From assembly GCA_029582165.1 (NCBI GenBank), contig CM055880.1:8950721-9014720 (forward strand): a stretch of 64,000 bases of DNA, in the 5' to 3' direction. The translations under genes were made by a program, and so were the position numbers. Shown one piece after another: positions 10,427 through 22,700 of the stretch. The notes under the pieces are model-generated. The model saw only the letters and a program-made list of their open reading frames with translations, was not told the origin of the DNA and searched no databases. The stretch comes from Portulaca oleracea (taxonomy: Eukaryota > Streptophyta > Magnoliopsida > Caryophyllales > Portulacaceae). Position 1 is the stretch's first letter. The number at the start of each line of letters is the position of its first letter.

Positions 10427-13400
10427 ATGGAAACAAGTCCAGCTGAAGAAACCCTAATTCTCCTCAGGAGCAGGCTCTTGGATTCACATGCCATTTTCTC
10501 TCAACTTTCTAACTCTTCGGACACCAATTACAGGTCCATTTCTATCCCCTCTTGTCTGCGTTTGATGGCCCAATTACCTTAAGTGAACTTCATCAGTTAT
10601 CATCTTCTTAATCACTTCAATTTCATGTCTTTCTTGGGGATTTGGCAGCAAATTGAAGTACATGATATCTAGCTCAATCACTGAGTCATGCAATAACTCA
10701 GTATTGCTTCTTGGTCCTCGTGGATGTGGGAAAACTGCAGTATGTTCTTGTTTCCTTGAAGTATTTTGCAGTTTCCTTGTTCAACTTTGAGAATTCTGTT
10801 GCAAATTGTGACCTTTTATGATTTTGTTACTTTTTTGTTGGAAACTAGGTACTGGAGCTTGTTCTTAAAGATCTATTTGCAGAATACCCTGATATGATAT
10901 CTTTGGTATTGCTCGATTTCCTGTTCAGCATAATATTGTTGTTACTAATTGGTTATAGTATTTGAAAGTTGAAACGTCATTGCCTGTAATCATTTTTGTG
11001 GAACAAGAAGGATTTTACTGGGTTGTAGCCTGTGGGATGCTGGGATGGTAGAAAGTCCAAATATACCCCCCCCCCCCCAACACACACACACACACACACA
11101 CAAAAATAAAAATAAAAATCATCTCTACTGAATGGTTTTGTAGACTGATATTTATATTGTTCTAATTCCATGATGACAGAGTAGGATGCTAATTGCTTTG
11201 TTGGGCTTAGGATTCTGGGCAAAATTTTCTATAATGCTTTGAACTTTCATCACCCAATGAAGTAGCTAATTGATAGATTAGTTACATTCTTGATTGTGTT
11301 TGTGTCTAAAATGATTGTGAGTCTGTGTTAGAGAGGGAGGATATCTAATCCTGCTATTTTTTAAATTTGTTATAAGAAATCTGACTCTAACTAGTAATTT
11401 CTTTATGTTTATAGTACATTATAAAATTTCTCAGTTTAAGGTTGTGAAGGTGAATGAGGATTCCCTAGTTTCCATTTGTCTAATATGCACTAAAGCTAAT
11501 TGACTTGTGTTGCAGATTAAATTGAACGGGCTTTTGCATAGTGAGGATAATTGTGCACTTAAGGTATGACCTAAAAGGCTTAAACTGTTGCCTCCCAACA
11601 TCAAATTCCAAATTGCTTGGGTGTTTTCAAGTTCAACTATTCCAACTTGAGTGGCATATATTATAAACTGTAAATTTTTGTCAAATTTAAAAAATCTGAC
11701 TATCTGAGTGACTGGCCACTATCATGACAATTATTTTTTAGTTTTGGACTGGGTTGGATTGACATTTTTGTTAATTTTCAAAAATTTGAGTGGAATATGT
11801 TTGGCTTCTTTACTATTTTGAAGTGTTTCTGTGAGGTAAGGGTTTAGTGGCAACATCCTTTTTGCTACTCCAGTCATAAGTCTTTTTCCTGAACCCCTTG
11901 TACTCCTTTTTGTAAACAGTAAACATGGATACCAACCACTAAGATTGGGACATTTAAGTTTAAAATACATATTGAGGCAGTTGGTCTCCCTAAGGATAGA
12001 GCAATACAGATAAGCGCACAGATGTAGACAATGACTGGGCCACATACTTCAAGCAACTTTAGGGAAACTGGCATATAAAGGCTAACACATTCTTCAAGCT
12101 AATGAACACATAACCATGATGGTTAGAAGTTCTAGGAACGACCCTTCCTCCAAGCTAAGGATTTCACTTCTGTTCCCTTTTTTCTTTTCCCTCTAATGCT
12201 TCTAGCTTCTAGTATCGGGTGGGACATAGCCTCTGACATGCTCATAAGTACATGCTTTCTCAATAATTTTAACTAGTCACTCTTTTTTCAGGAGTTGTCA
12301 TGTACTCATGTTACCTATCTCAAGCATACTAAAGTTTATATTCATTTGAGAGGTGTAAAAGAGTACAGAAAGACTTGAAGAAAGGCTTCTCTAGCATCCC
12401 ATTGGCATCATAACTATCATGCACGTGTCTGAAACATTATCTCATAGATACTGCATATGCCACATGTAGACAGTATTAGTAGCAACAAAAAGAAGCAATT
12501 GATGAGACGCCTAAACCAATAGAGGAAAAGTTTCAAATTGATTTTCACTTTGCCCAAAGATTAGTAACTACAAAGCTTGTTGTCTGGATGTTGGCTTTGG
12601 AAGGGAGGTTCTTGTTGCAATACTGAATCTTTATCACTTGTAAATTGCCCTGTTCCATGTTAGATGTCGAAATTTGGGCACCCTTCTGAACTCGTGATGG
12701 AGAGTCGTTGTTCTCGATTTCGTTTGTGGTTTATAATACTATGGATTATGTCTTCTTAGTTGGCCCTAGTTACTAAGAGAGCTAGCAAAATCATAGCAAG
12801 TTACATTACATTTAACCATTGTCCATTTGCTTCTGGAAACTACACTATTCAGTACTGTCTGAATAATGCTTGTTCGAAGTGTTCACCTTACTAGAATTTC
12901 ATGTGTGTTCACTTTAATTGTCCTGATCATGTTATATTCTGACATAGGCGTTTGCTCTGTAGGAAATTGCTAGGCAATTATGCATGGAGCATCATCTAAT
13001 GTTTTCGAAAGCGGTAAACTAAATGTTTTCTGCCATGTGCTTGTTGAATTTCATGATATGAAATTTTGGAGAATAATTGTCGCGGATTGATTTTGTGCAC
13101 AGGCATCATTTGATGACAACTCTCAATTTATCATTAGCATGTTGCGGTGAGTGACAAGAATATAACAAATGTTGTTTTATCCTTTTTTGCAGCTGGTTTG
13201 GTATGGAAGGAATTAGTTGGCAGAGAAAATAAACTAAAGGAAAAGGAATACGATTAGCTTTCTTGCTTTTGTTTAGATAAATGTAAAGGAGGTGAAGAAT
13301 GGAAGGGAATATATGGAAACGCCCCCTCTATCAGTCTCCTTCTTTGCTAGTCTATCTGCTTGATTTTGACAAAAGCAACTTTAATAGTGTTGTTTCCGTT

Positions 13401-16400
13401 CCTTTTTACCAGTGAACTTAGGAAAACAAAATAATCAGTTGTCTTCTAAACCAAATTGAAACCTTGTTTCCTCGGTTTCTTTATGTTTTTTCATCCAGTA
13501 GAAGAAGTTAATGTCTTCTATTTGCAAATTCCTGAGTTTATTTCCGCTATTCAAATGGCCGCATTTACTTTGGAGACCCAGCTAGCTTTTATTCTTTCTT
13601 TTGCTTTGTTTCAGTGAATGTGGCTTGGCACACAAGACAATTGTTTTTGTTCTGGATGAATTTGATCTATTTGCTCAGGTATATAATCAGCTTCCTCTTC
13701 TTCTGAAGTCTCTACAGTACTTGTGTAGCCTGTACGTGATTTTGACATATCTATAATTCTCTATGCAGTGCATATTGGTATAGGATAGATTTTTCTTTCT
13801 TTAGGGAGAAATTGATTCCCATACTTTCTCTTAAACTTTATGATTGTTGATATCAAATTTTATATATTCTACGTTGGTTTCGGAATCTTTGCAGGGAAAA
13901 CAACGATTGCTTTATAGCTTGTTGGATGCAATGCAATCCGTGACCTCACAAGCTGTTGTGATTGGTATGAGCTGCAGATTGGTATGTCCCTGTGGAATTT
14001 CTTATTCAATGCATAAAATTTTTCTTTCATTTTGTTTGGTTGTTGAATTTGTGACACATTAATGAATAAGAGTGTTATTAAGTTTAGAGAAGACTTCAAT
14101 CAAAGGAAGTTCAAGTTGCAGCACCTTTTTATGGAAATTGTTGTCTTGCTACTTGCTAGTAAGGCAACGTTCTAAGCTGCAACACCTTTTGGCTTTTTGT
14201 GGAAATTGTTGTGCTGCCAGTAAAGTAATGTCCTTTGCATCGTGGGCGACATGCTTGATATGGCTAGGAGTTGATATCATGTGATTTTGTAGAACTCCTT
14301 ATATAATGGTTGCTTTCTAACTTCTTTTTATGGATTGACATAAAAACATTCTCTCTTTTTCTGTTCTTTCTTTTTTTGGTGTGGCTATTATTCAGTTGCT
14401 GATGGAACTAGATGCAAATACTGTGAGTCCAAAATTGTGTCGCATGTAGTAGATGAACCAAATGTATCAAAATTTCCCATGCAGGATGCTGATCAGCTTT
14501 TGGAGAAAAGAGTTTGATCTCGTTTCTCACATAGGAAGTTGTTGTTTTGTCCTCCCGCCAAGGAGGATTTAGAAAGGTAGCATAGCTTAGGCATGTAGTT
14601 GTTATTATCTTCTTTTTCTCATGGACAGATATTGTTGCGGGAAAGTTTCTTTGAATGGTGTTTGACTTGGGTTTTATGCAGGTTACTGGAACACACATTA
14701 TCATTGCCTGTAGATTCTAACCTTCCTCAGAGTTATGCCATTCAATTCAACAAGGAGCTTCATGTATCCTTTCTCCATTCTGACAATTTTTTTTGGTTTT
14801 AGCATGTATCGAATTTCTTATGCATGGGTGCATATTATGTTGGATGATACTCTTGTGAGTGTGGGATGTAGGGAAGGGAGGAAGGGGATTTTCTGTGTGT
14901 CTGATATGTACTGGCACACTTTCTATACCTTTCTCCCTTGTTTGCAATTGTCTGTTTTGAATGAAAAAAGCTCAAACCATCTGCTGCGTTCTTGAGTTTA
15001 TGAACATTTCCTGAATGATATGGATTTATTATGAGCTTGATGCATTTTTTTCTTTTCATTCTTTCTTTTAAATAGTGATGGTGTTTGCTTGTAAAATGTT
15101 GATTGTTTGAGTGCATTTAAGATTATGTGGAGCAATATCATTGTTCAAATGTGATTCTAATTAGTTTGAGAGCAAGCTACCAGAAGTGGCACAGAGAAGC
15201 CTCAATTTGACCATTTGCATAATATTAATTTGTCTAAACTTAGTAGTAATGTTTGAGCTACCGCAGAGGATTTTTTTTGGGGAATGGAGACAGAGGGTGG
15301 GGCCTGGGGAGGGGGAATATGAAATTATGGAAAACTGTAAAATAGAGAAATGAGAGGTCAATTGGGGAATACATGATTAGTTACTTTGGTCATCTTAGTT
15401 AACGGTATTTTAGGGGTAGGAAGAAAAAAACAAATGAGACAATAGCATGATTAATTTTGAACTTGTGATTTCTCTAATTGAAGTGGTCAATTCAGCATCT
15501 TATTGTGCCCTAGCTGCAATCTAAATTTTTGATCTTCTCACCAGCAGCTGTAAATTGTGAAATTTGAGATAGGAGCGCATGTAGTGGCTTCATTTGATTG
15601 ATTCTGCAACCATAGTATTTATTTTAGACAAGGCCAAAAGACTTGTGGCATACCATTTAACTGAAAGTGATGTAGAGCTATTTGGCTGAATCTTCATATT
15701 CTTTCTTAACCATTAATAGAAGATATTGGCAGATAAGAACTTCAAAGATACAGTAAACAAACTGTGGGATTCAGATTCAACTGTTCACCAATTGCTGCGA
15801 TTCTTGTAAGTTTTCTTTGGCTTGGGAGATGCTAATCTATTCTGTGACTTTAGCACAGGAATTTCCACTCAGTTAACAACTCTTCCATTGTATCAAATGT
15901 GTTCCATGATTCCAGATTTTTGGGCGTTTCCTCAATGAACATGAAGACTGGCCTCCTGTCGGTCGAGAACTTCAAGACAGCGTTTATGTGCTTAAACAGG
16001 CAGCCAAAACTTGATTACTTAAAAGGTGAGGAGACTGCCAATCCATTGTTTATTAAAATCAGTTGTTTTTACCTGGTGGACCTTTTTCCTCTGTGCCGGT
16101 TTTTGCTGTATTTACTATTTATTTCTTTCTGTCCGCACCATCCTTTTATCATGCCCTGATGTTGAAGCTTCCACAGGAGTTCTTTTTTTTATTTAGGGGG
16201 GGGGGGAGTATCTATGTACTGTCCTGGATGTTCAATCCCTGCTTCCTGGTGAGAGGGGGGGCTCTTTTCAATGGGGCAGAGGGAGGGACATATTGGGGAA
16301 AACCGAGTTTCACCTTTATTGAGTGTATTTTCTTCTTTTTAATGGCTATTTGTGACAGAGATATTCAGTTGTGTTTGGAATATAGTGCTGGAACGTTTTA

Positions 16401-17481
16401 TGTGTATTGGTTGGAGGTGAGGCTTTGTAATCTGCTCCTCCCTGACCCTACCAGAAGCAAGGTCCGACCATTTTGTCTCTTTGATATTATATGTATGGCA
16501 AACATGAGCTACCATTGTCTTTCCTATGCATCTTGTGATATTGATAACGGATGCTGCTACTATTACATTTTCATTAGGTAAACTGCTTTAGTAGAACTTA
16601 GAGTGGGGCACTGCTGCACAAAATAGAGGCAACTGAGAAAAGAACATAGTCCCCAAGCGGTTGGGGGCTATAACATAAAAGGAAAATTTGATAAAATTCT
16701 TCACTTGCCTAATGCATTTCAATTTGTTCATGCAGACTGTTCTATCTTAGAGCTTTACATTCTGGTTTGCATGAAGAGGCTTGAAGCAAGAGAACAAAAT
16801 TCGTACAACTTCAACTCTATCATGAAAGGTCTGTGTGGAAGATCTAAATAGCATCTATTTCTCACGGACATGTACTAATTATACGATATGTCTTCCAGAA
16901 TACAAAGCCATTCATGATGCATTCCAAACACCTGACTACTATGCACGCAGTGTTTGCCTGAGGGTAAGCATCTGTCATCCATTCTCAGTCCGATCAACTT
17001 GTTGTACACCATGATGCAATTTTAACTGTTTCTTAAATCTCCAGGCCTTTGAACATCTTCTCGAACGTGATTTGATCTGGTTCATTGATAGCAGAGGATA
17101 CAACCAATCCATTGAATTTCGACCTGTAAAGCTACTAATCTCGGCCGCTGAGCTCCATCAGGGATTGAAATCGACTCAAAATTGCCCGGTAAGTTGGTAC
17201 ATTTCGTCCTTGCTGATTCTGCTTTGCCAAATTACGAAAAGTGCAGAATCCCCAGTTTGTACTATTCGCTGAAAAACATAATACCGCATTTTAGCTGGAG
17301 ACCCATTTAGTATTGTTTCGTTTCTGGATGATTGTAGACAAGTGGAGAATGTTTGTGTTTTCTGTTTGGTCGCTTTTTTTTTTTTTTTGAGGTAGCAATG
17401 ATCAGTGTTTGACATGTTGCTCTGGTCTCGATGCAGAACATTCTTCACAAACTTGCCGATCAGACGGGCCAAAAGAGCTGA
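10427..17481 (+). CDS. ORC4: Origin recognition complex subunit 4 (ORC4), 16 exons, with an in-frame premature stop
   Basis: Exons: 10427-10533, 10649-10739, 10849-10905, 11516-11563, 12963-13013, 13103-13146, 13615-13678, 13895-13981, 14485-14576, 14682-14763, 15720-15805, 15916-16025, 16736-16828, 16899-16963, 17045-17188, 17437-17481. Together they make 422 codons, the size of plant ORC4, with all junctions GT-AG and in phase. ORC4 is an AAA+ subunit of the nuclear complex that marks replication origins and helps load MCM. Walker A is GPRGCGKT (residues 58-65) and Walker B VFVLDE (143-148). Exon 9 reads DADQLLEKRV-stop-SRFSHRK; the stop is TGA at 14515-14517 (codon 194), where relatives have Arg or Lys. 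A CGA to TGA change at a CpG explains it. Everything downstream is intact, so this is a young null allele, a sequence error, or a very recent pseudogene. Confidence 0.92.
11067..11118. repeat. Compound microsatellite (C)n-(CA)n-(AAAAT)n in ORC4 intron 3
   Basis: A C run is followed by about ten CA units and then AAAAATA units. It is a simple repeat between exons 3 and 4, with no sign of function. Confidence 0.85.
14515..14517 (+). other. ORC4: Premature TGA in ORC4 exon 9
   Basis: The local reading is GAG AAA AGA GTT TGA TCT CGT TTC. The stop falls two residues before the Arg of the SRFSHR motif; the matching Arg in human ORC4 is the finger acting on ORC1-bound ATP. The only nearby acceptor past the stop (catag, about 14533) would shift frame. 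A product ending here would lack the AAA+ lid and the C-terminal winged helix, and the mRNA should be a nonsense-mediated decay target. Confidence 0.9.
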
Positions 17482-19793
17482 AAGATGATTTGGTGTCGGA
17501 CACAGGCGCGTTACTATTGGGAAAGAGGCTCGGAGAAAGGAAATGTTGCAAGGGAAAGTTGTCTGACAACCATTGGACACAGTTGCTATGCCAAACAATG
17601 ATTTTTGATCTCCCGTCGAAATCAGAATCAAGTTATCATCCAAGCAGAAGCACCACAGGTTCGGCGAATTCTGCAGAAATTGAATGCATGGGAGGCCATT
17701 GATGTAATAGCAACATTTTTCCTGTATTTTGGCATCCCTTGCTCGGCCATTTCCTTCCCACCTTTCTTCTAACTAATTTTAGAGAAAAATCGTCTTAGTG
17801 AGCACCTATTAGTGAGCACCTATCAATGTCATATCTTGGTGTAATTTATAGTTTTAAGTTCGGTTTTGGCGGTTACTGTTGAGGTTCTAAACGATGAGGT
17901 TTTGCTGTGTGTATCAGTGTGCAAGGGGTGCCAAAAGACCCATTAATACTAATCTCGTAAAACATGGATGCATGTATGACTTTATGTCATAGCCAACATT
18001 GTCCATGGACAGTATTAACCAAAAAAATGTCTAAAATTCACATAAAAAAATCTTAAAATTTTAAAATAGATAGTAAAAATAATTAATATAACTAAATTGT
18101 TTGCAACTCAAATGAATGCCCTTATACAAATAACAAATGTTTAGATCTACTCAGAAAATTTTTAATGTCCTCCAATTGCACTCCTCAATGTTAGAGCTTC
18201 AACAACAAATCAACAATGGTACATCATGTAAGGATAATTACCAATCTTCATTGCTTTTCCATACGGTAATTTCTTAGCCTTATTTCATTAAAATTTTAGC
18301 CCTAGTGTGAGAGTCGGGCTGCTAGGCCACCAGGCCATCTAAGGGTATATCCTCCCCCTTGGAAAGGCAGTGTTCTGGGAACTGTTCGCCTGTATATTTC
18401 AACCATTTTAATTCTTCTCTAGCATCGTCGACGATCTTCTTCAAGGTTGCTTTGTTGCATGCATCATAGTATTTCTAGATCGTAGAGGGTCTCTCTGAAA
18501 TAGCTTTTGGGTGAGGTTCAACAAATAAACATTTTTGTTCTGGCAAGCATTTCGGGCTTTTCCTTTACATTTGTTCTAAAGAGCAAAGACTATTTAGGCT
18601 GAGTTGCTTGAATTCTCCATCTAATGACCCTCCTAGGTTTGATGTGGTCACTAAGAGTTTTGGTATGTTGGCCAATGTTAGTAACCCTACCAAGTTTGCT
18701 CAAAAGCCATTACCAATAATAATTGTCCCTATTCTTCCTTAGTTTATATTGATAATCTACCTGTCGATGTAGGGAATTTGAAACTTAATGCTTGTTTGGT
18801 AGAGTTGGGGTTATTTGTTGATGCAAGTCTCTCTATGAAAGTTGAGTATAGGGTTGTGCATTATTTGGTTTTGAACTAAAAATATTGAAAATCAAACCAA
18901 ATATAATCGATTCTATTTTTGGTTCATGGTTTAGGGTTCATTTGATTCAAAATCAAGAACCCTCGAAAAAAGAAGCGATTGAAGCGAATTATGAGTGGAC
19001 AACCCACGTTAGAGTTTTCTTCCTATTTCCATTTTCCCATCTTATTCTTAGTCAACCCTCCTCACCCATATCTCCTAGTCACTCAATCTCGTGACTTAAC
19101 CATCATGAATCTCGATCTCTCATTGCTTTAACTCTCGATCTCTGGCCACTCGATTTGACTCTCCATTTCTCCTTGTCGCCTCTAGTATCCATTTTGACTC
19201 TTCATTTTACTGATTCTTCTGATTTTTTTTTTCTTCAGAATTATATGTTATTATGTTTGAGCTTGTCATTCATCATTTGAGTATATGTCAACATGGGCAG
19301 TCAATTGACGATGTCTAGGAATATTGTAGTAGAAGCTAACGATACTTCTTTGGAATTAAGATAGTATGGATAAGAAAGATCGATGAATCGTGGAGATGGA
19401 AAAAGGTACATGCATCGAGATCACTAGCGACTTGGAGACAACAATGATGCATTTTGAGAAGAAATGACAAAACTGAATGTAAACATAAACACAAGACCAC
19501 ATTTAAAGAACACAACAATTTTATCGGATTATACAAGAACCTAAAGCTTTAAGGGATGCTTAATAAAAATCGTGTGAAGATGTATTAATATTGTCATGAA
19601 CTGCTTAGCTTGTATATTATCACTACGTAGATTCGGACTATTGAGTCCGGTCTAGGTTTGAATAATCGAAAAAATTGTTATCCTTCAAAAAAAGAAAAAG
19701 AAAAAGAAAAAGAGAAAGAAAAAAAAACGCAAGAGCGAGCAATAAACATTCATCGTCGTTGGAAACGCAGAACCCTGACTGATCTTGGCAACC
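17482..19793. other. ORC4-SRP72 intergenic region
   Basis: It holds the ORC4 3' UTR and a near-tandem TTAGTGAGCACCTAT duplication (about 17797-17823). Then follow AT-rich DNA and 'ggttcatggtt' low-complexity sequence near 18.9 kb, and an (AAAAAG)n-like purine tract at about 19687-19730 in the SRP72 promoter or leader. No further gene was recognised. Confidence 0.5.
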
Positions 19794-22700
19794 ATGGCGC
19801 CGAAACCCAAACCCCTACCGGCGGCATCCATTGAAGATCTCTTCACTTCTCTCAATCGCCACATCGACCGATCTCAATTCGACCAGGCCGTCAAAGTCGC
19901 CGATCAAAGTTTGTTCTCTTCCCCAATCTTCCTTTTGTTGCTCATCCTTTTGGATCAGTTTTTGATTAAATTCGATTTCTCCATTTTCAGTTCTTTCGGT
20001 TGCTCCTGGAGATGAGGACGCGCTTCGATGCAAGGTTGTGGCTCTGATTAAGGCCGATAACGTGGATGATGCTTTTAGGGTTATTCAATCTTCTTCAAAG
20101 CTCTCTGTTGACCTCAATTTCGCTAAGGTAATTGCTTGCATTTCGGGAATTCTTTCTGATTTTGTGTTTTAGTTTGGCTGTGGAGTCATTGCGGTAGTGT
20201 AATTTGAGTTTTAGCTGCTATTTTAATGGTGGATAAGGCCCTTAATGGAGGAAATGTTGAAATCTGGGATTATTGTTTGATGTTTTTTGAGAATGGAAGA
20301 TGCTTATGCTGGTAAATTGTGGATTCAGTTTGATTAAGTTGGTTTGCCTGATCTAATTTTTCTCCGCGCTTTATCATTTTGAACTAAAAGTTGTGATTTT
20401 TCCATATACATTGTTTGATAGTGGACTAGAATTTAAAGTGTTTGGTGTGAGCCGGAATAGTTTATGAATCTGAGACACATTTGATTTATGATGGGTGACC
20501 TAGTTGTTCTAGTGCCTGTATTCTTGGCAGCCTGTGTTCTTTTTTGCATGTAAGGAGTACAATGTGGTCAGAAAGACATACCGGTCCAGTTCCCACTGGT
20601 TCTATTCTGTAATATTTTGATTTCCATCGTCACAGAAAAAACATCCTCTGAGTATTTAACCACTTATATTACTGAATCATTCCCTCTTGCATCAGTTGAC
20701 GACTTTGAGAAACCTGACATCTCATATATATGTTTCTTTTAAGTCAACTTCAAGTTTTGCTTCCATTGGAGAAAATGCATACTACTTTTAAGCCTAGCAC
20801 ATGAATTACTAAGAAATATGTTGGGGATCAGATCAAATTTAGCTTCCTCTGTCGAACAAAGTGTGTGAGTGTTCAGCAATGATGGGGACAGTCAGATTGA
20901 TAATGACATATTGTTTAAGGCCTAATTGCATTAAGAATTCATCATACAAATTCTATTTGTAAGCACAAACAAGACAATGTTGGAGATGCATAACGATGTT
21001 AGAAATGCATGTTCTTCATCCTATATCTTTCTGATGAACCCAAATTTCATGCACGACTAATATAAAATTCCCTATCTATGGAATTATATGCCTTCCAAAG
21101 AAACTTGCAAAATGAGACCCCCCCCCCAACAAAGCGCCCCCCCCCAATCATGCACAGGAAACTAAAAAAAAAAGGGACATCCTCATTTATGGTAATGGCC
21201 TTGTGTAGCTCGCTGAAAAAGCAGTTTGAATTACTCAAATTATGGTATATTGCTATAAATCAGATCCATGAGATTATTAGCAAAAGTTTTAGCGCTAGTT
21301 CTACAAGCAGTTAGTTTCTTGAAAGATGGGTGAGTCTTTCAGGAATATGAATGATAAACCATGCATATAGTTATGCAAGGAGGGCTAACTGAGCCTGGCT
21401 ATTACTGTTAAGGGGTAATTGCTGTTATTTTTGGAAACTGGAAGAAGTTGAAGAATTGGCTAGCTAGACTGTGGATTGGTACCGGCACAATCCACAGACT
21501 CACCACCTATTTTTGACTTGAACTGTGCTGGGATGTTGACCGGGGTGGTTTGGTTTGATCCTTGGTGGGCTTGCCTGTCTGCTCTATTCAATCACTATAG
21601 CATCCTGAACCTGGAATGTGTGGGTTGTAGACATTTGACTATTGAAAAAGTCTCCTAGCTATCGAATTAGTTTGCCTTATAAGTTAAACATCACATTGCT
21701 GAAGAAGAAGAGATCCATGGTTATTCCTCATGTAATTTTTTGGACTATTTGGAGAGAAAGGAACTAAAGAGTTTTTGAGGGAGTTGAAACTCTTGTTCAG
21801 CGCTTGAAAGATAGCTTTGTGAAGCCTCGCTACTTTTGGGTTATTGGGAAGTTTAGCTCTTCGCCTTTTGATGTAGTGGGATTTGGTGGATAGCCTTTAT
21901 TTTGATTGTATATAACTTTGTAGGATGCATCATAAGCATCTGATCTTTTCACCCTGTTATTATTATATCTTATTTTCCTATAAAAAGAAGGATTAAAAGA
22001 ACTGAACGCTCAACCAGCATCATACAAGGTGGTTACGCACATCCAAAGAACAAACTATCCACAAAATCTACCACATCTAAAGAGGAAGAGCTAATCTTCT
22101 CAATCACCCAAAAGTTGAGAGACTTGACAAAAATGTCTTTCAATCTTTAGGGAGGGATTTCAACTCTATCAAAAACCCTTCGGTTCCTGTCTTTCCAAAT
22201 AACCCAAAAAATCACATGTGGAGTTACCAATGCCTTCTTCTTGGGTTTCGTACCAAAGAAACTCTCCTAAGATAGGAGATGAATTCTAACAGAAAAGGCT
22301 ACAACCCAAGAAACACCGAGACAACCAAAGGCTAAAGCCCACAGTGACCTAACAAAGTCACAATGAAGCAAAATATGATTTGGAGATTCAAGATCCCTCT
22401 TGCACATGCAACACCTATTAGCCATAATTCCCCCCCCCCCTTTTTTTTTTGCAAATTATCACAAGTCAAGATGCTCTCCTGAGTCGCTTCCCAAATCGCT
22501 GGCGCGAATTCTTTATGAGTCTGGCTGCCCATTGTTTCATGAAGTTGTTCCAAACTAATTTCAAGAATTTCATACAAATCTTTCTTACCAATTGATGCTC
22601 AATATCGTGCTGTATGGACGTCAAAAGCTCCTATCAAAGCATGCTTTCTTGGTAGGGCAGCTACCGCTGGAAAGATTCCCACTGAACATATGCTTAAAAG

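Noticed and set aside
16063..16581. 172-codon forward frame in ORC4 intron 12
   Set aside because: Its composition is random (Phe/Leu/Cys-rich), it runs through the intron, and it matches no family.
19785..19793. Upstream start for SRP72
   Set aside because: The base triplet there is TTG; the first ATG is at 19794 in a good context.
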